Shown: positions 25,976-35,564, numbered from the stretch's first letter. The stretch: 64,000 nt of DNA from Luteitalea pratensis (GCF_001618865.1 NZ_CP015136.1:6793001-6857000), one strand, 5' to 3'. Numbers and translations: made by a program. Notes: generated by a model not told the origin, from the letters alone.

Positions 25976-26734
25976 TTCGCGCGCCCCGGCAAGCGGCGTT
26001 TCCGAGGCACGACTTCTACTCGACGCTGATCATGTGATGGCCGACGCACCGAGTACAGGAAACGAAATCAGCGCCCAAAGCGCAGTGCGTTCGTGCGCGA
26101 TCTGCGATGAGTGCGTAACGGACAACGCACTCGCAAACCGACAGCAGATCACTCACCGCTTCGATGGTGGTTTGCGACAGCGGCAACGGGGCGTTAGCAA
26201 CCCTCCGGGCCGGCTTCAGGAGGGCAGTGGGTCCAGAACCGGGGGGTGCTCACGCCCCCGCTCCATCAGTGACACCGGCCAAGTGGGTTTCCTGCGCGGC
26301 ACAGAACGCCGCGCTCGTTGTTCTGCCTCTCAACTTGCAAGTCGTCGGTGTGGAGACCTGCGACAGGAGTTCCCACTACCTGAGCACATCATCTTAGGGC
26401 CGGTAATGAAAGAGTCCGAAATGCGGCTCGCCGGAATCGAGATCGGTGGGCTTGTGTGACGCAGAGGGGGCACACCCGCGTCGAGCCCTGTTCCCCCTCG
26501 TGTTCCCCCAAGCAGCGCCGTCGACACCTTCCCGAGTCGCCGAGGTCGGCTCACTCCTCTCGCGCCCTCACTCATCTGCATAGGCATCACCTCAGTCACT
26601 CCGCCGGACATCTAAGAGGAAGGCGTATATATAATCGGCCCGTTCACAGCACACGACGGCTGCTCTTTCTGCGGCGCCCGAACGACGACAGAGACGCGGT
26701 CGGGCCGCGTGGGTGATGCTCCAGGATCTGACCG
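25976..26734. other. Gene-poor stretch with a possible promoter
   Basis: No convincing ORF on either strand. At 26625-26635 GTATATATAAT is by far the most AT-rich spot nearby and contains a perfect TATAAT (26630-26635) about 100 bp before the TolB-like fragment start. A -35 at the right distance is weak (GGACAT near 26606-26611). The rest appears to be decayed sequence of unknown origin. Confidence 0.4.
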
Positions 26735-26905
26735 ATGCGCCTCCGTCTTCTGGCACTCGTGGTAGCGGCTGCCGTCATGCCCGCGGCCGCCGGCGCGCAG
26801 GACTACTCCATTGCCTTTACCCACTTCGGGCCACTGAACTCGGACATCTTCATCGCCGATCGCGAAGGGGCGGGCGCGGTGCCGTTTCTGCCGCATGTCA
26901 CCGAT
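26735..26905 (+). pseudogene. Truncated N-terminus of a secreted TolB/PD40-like protein
   Basis: Starts MRLRLLALVVAAAVMPAAAG, a signal peptide, then DYSIAFTHFGPLNSDIFIAD and REGAGAVPFLPH, the first blade of a PD40-type propeller. Homology stops near 26905, where antisense IS630-like sequence begins, so an IS insertion or rearrangement cut the gene. The frame runs on to 27241 through the transposase in antisense, which is not real coding. Confidence 0.65.
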
Positions 26906-26909
26906 GCGG

Positions 26910-27330
26910 GCCAGCGGCCGACGCATCGTCGCGACGAGCCCGCGGGCGACGATCTCCCGTGCAGGTCGGGCACCGACCAGTGCGCCAGCGGCACGCCCAG
27001 GTCCGTCGGGCGTTCACAAGCGATCCGCTTCACCTCGACGACGAGGCTGGGGGGAAAAGCGGGCTGGACGCCCGCCGCGCGGTTGCTCGTCGAGGCCCGC
27101 GAGGCGGTGGCGGTGGAAGCGCTGGCGCCACTTGCTGACGATCTGGCGCGGCGTGTCCAAGCGGGCCCCGATCTCGTCGTTGCCGAGGCCGGTCGCTGCC
27201 AGCAGGACGATTTTGGCGCGAATCACGTCGCGATACGGTGACGTATATCGACGTGCCCTGGCCTCCAACTCGCGTCGCTCCGCGCTGGTGAGACTGATGA
27301 TGAATGGGCTGGTGCGTGGCAGATGATGGC
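26910..27330 (-). pseudogene. IS630-family transposase N-terminal relic, frameshifted
   Basis: Frame 1 reads LTSAERRELEARARRYTSPY, then VIRAKIVLLAATGLGNDEIG, DTPRQIVSKWRQRF and GGRPARF: the helix-turn-helix N-terminus of IS630 transposases. Frame 2 continues PPSLVVEVKRIACERPTDLG and PLAHWSVPDL, and a third frame gives AREIVARGLVAT. The first shift is at a run of six G (27049-27054). The DDE domain is absent. It abuts the truncated TolB-like fragment. Confidence 0.75.
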
Positions 27331-27422
27331 CCTCCCTTGCCTGGCAGAGGGTAGCAGCTCGGCCGCATTCTGTCACTCAAATACGTCACTGTATTTATGA
27401 AACAGAGGACTAAGGTGGCGCA

Positions 27423-27794
27423 ATGAAACAACGGATCATCGTGGTGGCGCTGGTCGTGCTGCAGATGGCGGCCGCTGTTCATGGGCAAGCGCCGGCACTG
27501 ACCAAGGCGGCCTTCGGCAAGCTCCCTGCCCCACAGGCCGACGCCTATATCGACGGGCTGCAGGACGGCCTCCTGGCCGTCGTCTTGATGCTGAAAGTCA
27601 AGGGTGGAAGCGAGGCGCCCTTGCATCCCTGCGTAAACGCTTGCGCCACTCTTCCGCGTAGCGCTTTCAGGCGACAGGTGCGAGAGTTCCTGTTCAGCCT
27701 GGGCGATGACGCCTTGGCGGTGGTGAGCCTGATCCAATTGGTGGACCGTTGCGAGGAGGCCACCGCAAACGCCGCAGCCGCACCTCCAGGCTGA
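27423..27794 (+). CDS. Small secreted protein, unknown function
   Basis: 123 residues with a clear signal peptide (MKQRIIVVALVVLQMAAAVHGQ). The mature part is helical and has three cysteines (CVNAC around residue 65, RCEE near 113), so one disulfide is possible. AAGGTGG lies 6 bases before ATG 27423. No family recognised. It stands between IS630 and phage relics, so it may be cargo. Confidence 0.65.
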   Translation: MKQRIIVVALVVLQMAAAVHGQAPALTKAAFGKLPAPQADAYIDGLQDGLLAVVLMLKVKGGSEAPLHPCVNACATLPRSAFRRQVREFLFSLGDDALAVVSLIQLVDRCEEATANAAAAPPG

Positions 27795-27897
27795 TGGTCT
27801 CTTGACCGCAATCGGAGGGCCGATCACCGTCGTGATCCATTGCGAATCGGCCTCCCGGTCGCCGTCGATAGCTGCCTCGAAGTCCTCCGCCAGGGCG

Positions 27898-28417
27898 TCA
27901 CACGCCGCGGGGGATGGCACGGCGGCCGCGTGTCCCAGCGTGCGGCGCAGTCAGCCGCTCCCACTTGGTCGGCTCGCGCGTCTCGGGCGGCAGTGAAGGC
28001 GTCCGGACGGCCGCGGCCGGACTCAGGCAGAGATCGATGCTGTGCTGGCGGCACTCCAGGCGGACCGCCCGGAGTTGGGAGACCAGCGGATGCGCCTTCA
28101 GCGCGACCTGCTCTTGCCCGGCGCCGTCGACAGTCGTCACGACGTGCGCGAGCGGCGCCGTCGCGATCTCGGCCTGCAAGCGGTCGCGCAGGTCGAGCGC
28201 CTCGCAGTAGCTCCTGAGCGTGTCGCGCGCGCTTGACGTCCAGAGGGTCACGCCGACGCAAGAGCGGCGCGTAGCAGGTCCAGTAGGCGAGCGCCGCCGG
28301 CGTGAGGTCGTCCGGCGCCGTCACGTCGGCCGTGCGGTCGCGCAGCGACGCCGGTGCGTCCGCCTTCCACGGGCCGCTCCGGATATGTCCGCCGCTCCGT
28401 CCTCTGGCGCCTGCCAT
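27898..28417 (-). pseudogene. Phage terminase small subunit (P27-like), frameshifted
   Basis: N-terminal frame: MAGARGRSGGHIRSG, then LTPAALAYWTCYAPLLRR and DPLDVKRAR. C-terminal frame: DTLRSYCEALDLRDRLQAEI, HPLVSQLRAVRLECRQHSID. Joined they match P27-family terminase small subunits, which bind phage DNA for packaging. The shift falls in the GC-dinucleotide run at 28224-28232. A good ribosome site (AAGGAG, 9 bases before ATG 28417) survives. With the capsid relic downstream it shows a decayed prophage. Confidence 0.7.
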
Positions 28418-28669
28418 GCGTCCTACTCCTTTTGCTGCGTCAACCTCCCGCGGTCGCCCTCGGGAGGTCCGGAACCATTTGACCGGCGTCTGTCTGCAAG
28501 AGGGGGAACCGGGTCGCCACGGCCGCAGACGCCAGAGATTTTGATCCCCCAGTGGAGCTGCTGACCGACCACTCCTTGGCCGCTGACGGTGCTGCCCCGG
28601 CCGACCGCTTGTGTCGGTCGGGGCTACCGTGCCGGAACCTCGCGGCCAACATAATGGAAGTGCAACCTT

Positions 28670-29101
28670 TCAGCCCGGCTGCCTCTTTCCGGTTCCGCGC
28701 TTGATGGTCTGGCTTCGCTCCAGCATCTGCGCGATATGCATCGTCTCGCCTTCCAGCGTTAACGAGATCAATGCCCAAATGGGCTGGCCGTTCTCAAGGA
28801 GCCCCGGCCGCGCCTCGTGGCTCACTGACAGCACCAGCATGTCGCCGTCTTTGACCATGCCGGTAACGCCGGTCGGCGGAAACTTCTCCACCTGCACGCT
28901 GGCTTTGAGGGCTCCGTCCTCTTCCCAGATCCTTACGGTCTGTTGCGAGCCAGCGGGGTTGCTCATGCTGAACACCCATGTACCTACGAATGCGCGCGCG
29001 TTCGTTGCCGTGACATTCGCGACCTGTGCATTAGCGGGCAGAGCCGCCGACATGAGAAGCGCCGCGATTGCCCTCAACAACCATCTTCGAAGCGTGATCA
29101 T
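28670..29101 (-). CDS. Secreted beta-rich protein, unknown function
   Basis: 143 residues. Signal peptide MITLRRWLLRAIAALLMSAA, cleaved near PANAQ. The mature part, GTWVFSMSNPAGSQQTVRIW, then alternating strands up to WALISLTLEGETMHIAQMLE, resembles small lipocalin-like/DUF-type secreted proteins of Acidobacteriota, but I cannot name a family. Start ATG 29101 is preceded by GGGG; ATG 29119 is an alternative. It sits between phage relics without shared strand logic, so it may be independent cargo. Confidence 0.65.
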   Translation of the reverse strand: MITLRRWLLRAIAALLMSAALPANAQVANVTATNARAFVGTWVFSMSNPAGSQQTVRIWEEDGALKASVQVEKFPPTGVTGMVKDGDMLVLSVSHEARPGLLENGQPIWALISLTLEGETMHIAQMLERSQTIKRGTGKRQPG

Positions 29102-29372
29102 CTGAACCCCTGTAATCATGATCCGAGCGTAGGGCCTGCGTTTCCGTGTTTGACACCGGACGAGCGTGGAAGGTTCTTCAGGGAGGGCGCAGGCCGCGTT
29201 GCAGACCCTGACGGATGCCGGCCTGCTCACGACACGCGGACGGTGGCATACGCTCATCGAGTCCGAGGCGCCGGCCCATGCCTTTCTGCCCCTCCTCCCG
29301 CTCCGGCTCGGCGGCCGCAGCCGGCGACGCGCGGCGCGGTAGCGGCAACGATCCGACCGCGAGCCGCACCGA

Positions 29373-29678
29373 TCAATGCCGCGCGGTGCGTCGTTCTGAG
29401 GGCGCTGTAGGCGGCGCCAGGACAGCGGTGTCCTTCCGACGCGGACGCGCCCATTCGATGAGCGCGACGTTGCGGTTGTGGCGCAGGCACCAGACCTGCA
29501 CGCCGGCATCCGTGATGCCCACCGTGAACCGCATGTACTCGCGCGGCGACTGGTCACCGCCACGCCGCTCCAGGTCCGTCATGCAGCGGGCGCAGTTGAA
29601 GTACAGATGCCCCACGTCCGGGACCGTGTCGGCGCTGTCAACGGTAGCGCCCATCAACTCTCGTGTCGTCGTCGCCAT
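29373..29678 (-). CDS. Hypothetical protein with Cys-rich motif
   Basis: 101 residues. HLYFNCARCMTDLERRGGDQ followed by YMRFTVGITDAGVQVWCLRH suggests a small zinc- or metal-binding fold (C-x2-C ... C-x2-H). The last ~25 residues are less conserved-looking. It lies between the secreted protein and the capsid relic on the phage strand. No family recognised. Confidence 0.6.
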   Translation of the reverse strand: MATTTRELMGATVDSADTVPDVGHLYFNCARCMTDLERRGGDQSPREYMRFTVGITDAGVQVWCLRHNRNVALIEWARPRRKDTAVLAPPTAPSERRTARH

Positions 29679-29887
29679 GTCGGTGTGCCTCCTGCATCTG
29701 TCGCGCCGGAAAGCCGGCGGTTAGCCAGAACCATGCCAGCCACGTCCACGAAGCACGGGCAGCCTGACCGAGACATGCGCTCGGCCAGGCCGGATGAGTC
29801 CCGTCCGCGTCCGGAGGAAAGTGGCCGCGGCACGCCCGCCGTGCGGTTGCTGGCGCACGACGAGCGCGGCATCTGGTAGGCGCGCGG

Positions 29888-30530
29888 TTACTTCTTCGCG
29901 GCGCCCGGCTTCTCCCGCTCGGCGCGGACCTCGACGCCGGTCGTGATGATCTGCACCGCGGCAGGATGCAGCGGCGCGATGGCCCAGCGGCTCGTGACGC
30001 GGAACGCCGACTGGTCGAACTCGCTGCAGCGGTACGGATCGTAGTGGACGGTCACGCGATCCCTGACACCGACCGCGACGTGGCGCATGTCGGCGACGAC
30101 GATGCTCGTCCCCACATGCGGCGTGATGAAGACGGGCACGCCGAAGACGACAGGCCGCGTCGCCGCGCTCGCATCCGGCTGCAACACATAGCCGCCAGTC
30201 GCGCCGCCGTCGCGTTCCAGGCGCAGCGCGCTCCAGTTCGCCGGCGAGATGAAGATCGCGGTCGGCGAGGCATAGGCCGCCTCGACACGCGCAATCGCCG
30301 CTGCGACGTTGTCGAGCGTCGCGGCGCCCGGCGTCGAGACCACGCCCGGCCAGGTCAGGATCCCGCTCAACTCCGGCGCGATCCCGGTGCCGTTGAAGAA
30401 CTGGTCGTCGAGCGCGATAGCCATCTCGCGCAGGAGGTTCTGCTCGATGACACTCCGGCCATTCGGCCCGCGTCATTGAGCCACTCGTTCGACGCGCGGA
30501 CCAGACCGGCGAGCTTGCGCGCTACGCCTA
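29888..30530 (-). pseudogene. HK97-type phage major capsid protein relic
   Basis: Frame 1 (from the 5' side): RKLAGLVRASNEWLNDAGRM. Frame 2: VIEQNLLREMAIALDDQFFN, then GTGIAPELSGIL, ISPANWSALRL, GVPVFITPHV, VGVRDRVTVHYDPY. These are successive pieces of the HK97 capsid fold. A one-base shift near 30450 separates the frames, and the N-terminal arm is cut where the next gene begins (~30530). Not functional as such. Confidence 0.8.
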
Positions 30531-31214
30531 GCCGGCCTCGACCACACCGATGGGTTGTCGGTCGGGAAAGTAGCGCACCGTGACGTCGGGCGGTGTGCCG
30601 AACCGGAGGTGTGGCAACCACTCCAAGGTGAGCGACGTGCCGAACGTACGAACGAAGTGGTCCCACTTGTCGCGCTCGGTCGCCAACCAGGGGATCGATG
30701 GCGGCGCCGGAACCGCGTCCAGGATCATCAACCGCTCCATGGCCCGCCCCGCAGGCAGCGGCTTCCGAAAGCGGCTATGTGGCTCGCCAATGGCCGTGTA
30801 CAGCCGACGATGATGGATGTGGTACAGCCGCGCCCGCGCATGCAGCGCCGCGTACGGCGTCGCGATGCGACGCTCGACCAGGCGGGCGAAGAACTCACGG
30901 GCGTTGTGGCCGTGGGCGATGCCGGCGAAGGCACAGTATTGCCGCACCATGCAGACGCCCGCGTGCAGCATCACGGTGACGACGAAGGCAGCCTGGCGCT
31001 GAGTGAAGCCCTCGTTCACCATCGCGTCGATCCGCGAGTCGAGCATCCATGATGACGACGCTCCCTTTGGCAGGTCACCGTTCACCGCGTCGGCAGCGCG
31101 CAGGATCGACGAGCCGTCGCTCCTAGCCGCCCCGCCTAGTCCGGTCGCGCTCCTCGAACTGGCGCTCAGTACGTCACCCTGCGACGGTATGACTTCTTCT
31201 TGCTGCCGCCGCAT
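30528..31214 (-). CDS. Mobile-element protein of unknown function, probably C-terminally truncated
   Basis: 228 residues. After a weak N-terminus the core MLDSRIDAMVNEGFTQRQAA, then FVVTVMLHAGVCMVRQYCAF, REFFARLVERRIATPYAALH, RLYHIHHRRLYTAIGEPHSR looks helical with winged-helix character, as in plasmid/ICE replication or regulation proteins. That link is inference. The protein stops just after RYFPDRQPIGV, at the junction with the capsid relic, so the 3' part is probably lost. The start could also be the internal ATG before LDSRID. Confidence 0.55.
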   Translation of the reverse strand: MRRQQEEVIPSQGDVLSASSRSATGLGGAARSDGSSILRAADAVNGDLPKGASSSWMLDSRIDAMVNEGFTQRQAAFVVTVMLHAGVCMVRQYCAFAGIAHGHNAREFFARLVERRIATPYAALHARARLYHIHHRRLYTAIGEPHSRFRKPLPAGRAMERLMILDAVPAPPSIPWLATERDKWDHFVRTFGTSLTLEWLPHLRFGTPPDVTVRYFPDRQPIGVVEAG

Positions 31215-31676
31215 TGCGTTCCGCTCGCGTGAGGGCGATATGTCCTACACATTCGTCCTGCACGGAGTAGAACTCGCGATGCGAGCGGGACCTTACGCTG
31301 CTCGGCGGGACAGGCGATGGATGCGGCAGAGCGTCGGGTGGGTCGGACTCGCGCGCCGGCTCTACGCCGGCGCGCCCTCACGTATGACGTGTCTAGGCCT
31401 GTTCGATATGGCGATCGTCGGGCCGTACCTAGCATGTGCGCCTGACCGCGGTGTGGCACGCCGGGGGGGTGTTTCGTGCCCGAAGTCTGACACCGGGTGA
31501 CACCCCTGTATGTGCCCTCCGCGCCAACGGCTGGGCTGCGTGTCGTTGCTGCTGGGGTTGACGTAAGGAATTCGCTCGGTCAGTCACTACGGGCCGGACG
31601 ATGACTGGGTTCGACTGGCCCATCATCAAACCGATCTGCGGCGCGGACCGACGGGCCGGACTTGCGATGAAGCAAA
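31215..31676. other. Intergenic stretch without recognisable gene
   Basis: Short overlapping ORFs on both strands have no protein-like features. GC-rich palindromes (GCCGGC/GCGCGCC) occur around 31355-31375, and TGACACC-GGG-TGACACC is directly repeated at 31489-31505. Nothing else supported. Confidence 0.4.
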
Positions 31677-31871
31677 GTGGGCCGCTACAGCGTGTGTGTT
31701 CCGGCCGACTTCAACCCGGCAAACAATAGTCGTGATGGCGAGACAGTTGCGAGACTCAAACTGTTCTTGTCCACCACGTCAGAGATGGCGGCTGAGAGGG
31801 CGCTGATCGGCGAGATCATCGACGGCGTCAATCGCGTCATCGAGGACCTGTGCGGAGCCACCATCAGCTAG
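31677..31871 (+). pseudogene. DUF4062-like N-terminal fragment
   Basis: The readable portion LKLFLSTTSEMAAERALIGE, then IIDGVNRVIEDLCGATIS, resembles the start of DUF4062 proteins (F(I/L)S-S/T-TSE/D..ER). These are often N-terminal to nSTAND or other effector modules. A stop follows directly, so only ~40 residues remain. The region before it is not convincing. Likely another relic of defence-type cargo (inference). Confidence 0.45.
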
Positions 31872-31990
31872 GCGGCTGTCGGCCTTTGTAGAGCCGTTAG
31901 CTGAGAGCTGACCTGACAACTGCGATTGTTTTCTCCTATGTCCACTCGAAAGAATTGCGGGAACGCATCGAACGGGAAAAGCAGGACGCC

Positions 31991-32446
31991 ATGAACATTC
32001 GTGTCCGGCAATTGTGGGCTCCGGTTCTGTCTACCTTCCTCATCTCGGTTGCGGTGCAGTTCGTAGCGCTGCGCGTGCCGCAGTTGCCACCTTGGGTATT
32101 TTTCACGCGGAATGGCGTATCGATCGTGCTGGCGCCGCTGTGGATACTGGCGCTGCCGTTCATCGGCGCCCTGGGAGCCTGGATCTCCCTGCGCGCCGGC
32201 GGGAATACCCGCGACCGCCTGCTGACCGCGCTGGGCTCAGCCTGGTTGAATGGAGCCATCCTGACGCTGGGGGTTCCGCTGTCGATGATCATCGAACGCC
32301 ACTTCTCGCTGAGCATCAAGCTGACCGCCTACATCGTGTACATGATCGCCTGGTGCCTGGTCCCGGCGGTCTTGCTGGCGCTGGGGGCCCTGCCGTGGCT
32401 GGGACGCAAGGCCACGATGCGCGCCCGGGGCGCCACCGGCCTCTAG
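31991..32446 (+). CDS. Four-helix membrane protein, possibly N-terminally truncated
   Basis: 151 residues with four hydrophobic helices (~10-25, 35-65, 85-105, 115-140) and a basic C-terminus. The reading frame is open back to 31901 and includes KELRERIEREKQDAMNIRVR, a charged helix that might belong to a longer parent protein. ATG 31991 has AGGA 6 bases upstream; TTG 31955 is an alternative. I cannot name a family or function. Confidence 0.65.
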   Translation: MNIRVRQLWAPVLSTFLISVAVQFVALRVPQLPPWVFFTRNGVSIVLAPLWILALPFIGALGAWISLRAGGNTRDRLLTALGSAWLNGAILTLGVPLSMIIERHFSLSIKLTAYIVYMIAWCLVPAVLLALGALPWLGRKATMRARGATGL

Positions 32447-33064
32447 CGACCCCAATCTTCTCGTAGTAGGGTCTGCCTGTACCAAAAGTTCGCTTGTGAG
32501 GCACGAGGCAGGATCGATAGCTCGCGAGTCGAAGCGCTTACGCGAGACGCGAATCCGCGGTTGAGGGCGGCACGACGAAAGGCGACGTGATCCGCTTTTT
32601 CGGGAGGATGAACCTTACCCGGATCGCGAGAGGGCTCTTTCAGAGAGACGATGGCGCTGTGATCCGCAAATATCTCGGACGCGTAGCTCACGCGGCGTGT
32701 CGCTCAAGCCGGTATTCGTGATGGAGGCCGCTCAGGATTGGCGTCGCCGCGACTCGGCAACGCGCCGGAACCGAGCGGCCGTTTGACTCTCGGACGACCG
32801 GAGCAACGATGGAACCCTCCGGACCGGTGTTTTCAGGATCCTCAGGCCCATCGCCTCAAGCGTGCGGTCGACGCGTTTGCAACCGTCGGTTTCTCGACCG
32901 CGCACGTCCCTGCGTTTAGGCGCGTTGGCGCAGGAGAGCATCAATAGGTTGCGCAATCCGTCCAGTACGGCCTGGGACGCCGCAACACATCGAGAACATG
33001 CGACTTGCGCGCTGTCCCCGATCAATCTGTCCGCAAGTTCCTGATTTTATTGATTTTACAGGCG
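32447..33064. other. Gene-poor stretch before the second recombinase copy
   Basis: No supported ORF or RNA gene. A minus-strand reading at 32443-32691 is open but shows no protein-like pattern or ribosome site. An AT-rich segment CTGATTTTATTGATTTTACA lies at 33041-33060, directly next to the tRNA-like fragment, and contains the direct repeat TGATTTTA. Confidence 0.4.
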
Positions 33065-33088
33065 TGGCTCGCCAGGCTGGACTCGAAC
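33065..33088 (-). other. tRNA 3'-end-like fragment (possible second att site)
   Basis: On the minus strand GTTCGAGTCCAGC, then CTGGCGAGCCA, has the T-loop GTTCGAGTCC, a T-stem 3' strand and an acceptor end with CCA, as at the 3' end of tRNAs. The 5' part is absent: the recombinase stop codon abuts directly. Such 24-nt tRNA ends are left at the far side of elements that insert in tRNA genes. The parent tRNA identity is not determined. Confidence 0.45.
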
Positions 33089-34293
33089 TTACGCGACACT
33101 TCTCAGCGCCTCGATCCGCCGTAGCCAGCTGATCAATGGGTTCCAACTGGCGCTGTTCAGGTCCACCATCCTGTCGTTTCCCCTCTCAATCGGCTGCAAG
33201 TAGTTGAACACCGGTGCGGTTACGGCGGTTCCAACGAAGCCGTTGCCGTCCAACGCCATCCCCTCGGGAAAGAACAGCTGTTGGAACCGCTGGCGCTGCG
33301 CCAGTGAGGCCTGTACCCACAGGTCTGCGGCGCGGGGCAGCACCCGCTCGGCAAACCCCAGGATGCCCTCCACGTCGAGCTCATCGAGCTCCGTGGCGTG
33401 CCTGTCGATTCGAAGCAGCGTGAGTTCCTCGCGCAGCTTCTCCGCGTGACGGTCGTAGACGTCGATATCGATCGAGCGCTCGAACAGGAACGCTTCGTCG
33501 AGCCGGTCGAGCTTCTTCTGGATGGCTTGGGCCTGGCGCTCAGCGCGTGCGAGGTCGGCGCCTGGCGGACTCCTTGCGCGCTTTCCAGATCTGGAGGACC
33601 GACTCCTTCAGCAGCCGTAGATAGCCAGCACTCGGCTGCAGCCGAGCCAGCTCCTTCTCGAACAACGTCTCGAGCTTGGCCTTGGTCACGTTGACGCCGC
33701 GACAGCCTGGACGGCAATGGTAGTAGGCGTAGTAGCTGCTCCGGCCCTTCGACCAGCGGCCGGTGAGGCCGCGGCCGCAAGCCGCGCAACGCACGAAGCC
33801 GCGCAGCGCAAAATCCGGGTGCCCCTGCAGCTGGGGCGCCGTGCTCGGAATGCGGCCCGAGAGTACTGCCCGGACTCGGTAGAAGGTGTCTCCACGCTGT
33901 CGCCTGCTGAAGCAACTGCTGCTTCGTGAACCGGCCGGTCGCGTACGCCTCGAAGGCCCGGCGCACCAAGGGCGCGCGTTCCGGATCGGGCATCAGGCTC
34001 TTGCCCGACGGGCGCGGCGCGTTCATGTATCCGAGCGGGGCAAGGAACACCCAGCGTTCGAGTTCGAGCGCGGCCTTCATGCCGGCCCGCGTGCGGTCCG
34101 AGCGAAGTCGTTGTCGAACTGCGCGAACGCGGCCAGCACGCCTTCCATCAGCTTGCCGGTAGAGGTGTCGTCGACGGGCTCCGTCGCGGACCGCAGCGAG
34201 ATGCCCAGCGACTGCAGGTGCGAGCGCAGCGCGAAATGGTCGTACTTGTCGCGTGCGAAGCGCGTCAGGTTGAACACGACCACGAAGTGCAGC
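33089..34293 (-). pseudogene. Second large serine recombinase copy, truncated and frameshifted
   Basis: Highly similar to the 18.1-kb recombinase but broken. The first ~92 residues, with the catalytic Ser, are missing (homology begins at HFVVVFNLTRFARDKYDHFA). There is a frameshift after AAFAQFDND, a deletion of ~50 residues of the recombinase domain near 33893, and another shift near 33560. Its 3' end is the complete one: NDRMVDLNSASWNPLISWLR and ~12 more residues. It therefore shows what the intact recombinase tail looked like before insertion at tRNA-Ala. Confidence 0.88.
33157..33168. other. Attachment core inside the recombinase 3' end (attP-like)
   Basis: TCAGGTCCACCA, identical to the tRNA-Ala 3' end core at 18107-18118. 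It encodes the VDL step just before the tail (NSASWN). Recombinase sequence is continuous on both sides, as expected of an unrecombined attP or of the junction between two tandem elements. Confidence 0.7.
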
Positions 34294-35564
34294 CGCATCA
34301 TCGACCAGAGCTCCAACGCGTACCTGCTGGTGTACGAGTCGCCGGTGTCCCGGGAGCGTGGGCGACATCGCATCGAGTTACGGGTGAGGCGACCAGGCGC
34401 ACGAGTCTCGGCTCGCAGAGGCTACATCGTCGAGCCGCCTCGCCCGGCGAAAGCACCTCCGCGACCACGGCCGACGACGCTTGCTGCGTCGCACGTTGCT
34501 CGGCAGTGCCCCTCAGGGAAAGCTGCGGCTCATCGTGGATGCCGTCCCCCGCTCCGCGAACGGCAAGACCGGATCGGTGTCGGTCACCGTACTCGCCGAC
34601 GGTGGGGATGAGCGGATCGGCGCGCCGGTCGATGTCGTCCTCGCCACCTTCGACGATGAGGGGCGGGCAACCAACCAGCATCAGGTACGCCTTGACTCGC
34701 CGCCGGCCGGGCAGCCGCTGGAGTTCACCACGGAGTGCCTCTGCCGCCTGGGCGACACCAGTTACGGGTGGCCGCCGTCACGGCTGACGCGACGAAGACT
34801 GGCCTCGTGATTACGCCCGTGGAGGTCATCGAACCTGGGCGCCAGTTGATGATGGCGCCACCGGTCGTGCCACAGCGCGTGGGTGAGCAGGTCGCGCCGA
34901 CGGCTGCGCAACGTTTCGCGCCAGGTAGGCCACCCGGCGTACAGGCCGAGATCGCAGGTCGGCCGGTTCAGGAGGGCACGGTCGTCGTCCGGATCTCGCT
35001 AGCCGATCGCGCCGGTACGGTCGTCAGCAAGGCTGATGGCGCCGTCGACGCGGGCGGGCGCCTGACCGGCAGCGCGCCACCGGGCTGATCGACACGACTG
35101 GTCTGGGCAACGGAGCCTACCTGCTCACCATTGAGGCTGTCCCACCCAAGGCCGCCGACGCCGTCCGACACGTCATCCCTATCCGCTTGGACTCGGCCAC
35201 GAGTACGGCCGTAGGACCGCGTCACCTGGTCGTGGCGCACGGCCCGTCGTCACACCATGCTGCTGCGGGGACGTTCGTGATCCGCACCGAGGAGGAGTGG
35301 CGCGCATTCTGGAGCCACCTGCCGACGCGGCAGACCGTGCCGCCCATCGACTTCAGCCGCGCGACATTGTTCGCCGTTGTCGGCGGCGGCGCCGACGCAC
35401 CAGCAAGCAAGCCTCTCGTGGTGTCGGTGAACGACAATGCCGGCCAGACCGTGGTGGTCTGGCGGAGGGAGCCCGACGTCTCCCCGACCGACGAGAAGCC
35501 CTTCACCGTGGTCGCGATACCACGAACAATCGAGGGGCCGGTCAGATTCGAACGACAGCAGTAG
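34294..35564 (+). pseudogene. VWFA-type exported protein, N-terminally truncated with at least three frameshifts
   Basis: Pieces in successive frames: IIDQSSNAYLLVYESPVSRE and RRPGARVSARRGY (34295-34480); GKLRLIVDAVPRSANGKTGS to FTTE (34510-34730); PLPPGRHQLRVAAVTADATK to DAGGRLTG (34738-35070); TGLGNGAYLLTIEAVP on to RTEEEWRAFWSHLPTRQ and the end (35095-35564). The order matches the C-terminal half of Acidobacteriota VWFA proteins, after the A domain (..YLLGY.., RARRGY). The 5' half is replaced by the recombinase relic. The last ~115 residues may be an unrelated downstream domain. Confidence 0.7.

Noticed and set aside
25959-26459. 166-codon plus-strand ORF
   Set aside because: Starts in the recombinase relic antisense and reads as random Arg/Ser/Gly sequence.
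31489-31505. TGACACC repeats as a RAYT/REP transposon end
   Set aside because: Only one short direct pair, no transposase or palindromic REP next to it.
32443-32691. 82-codon minus-strand ORF
   Set aside because: No ribosome site, no recognisable pattern, lies in a decayed stretch.
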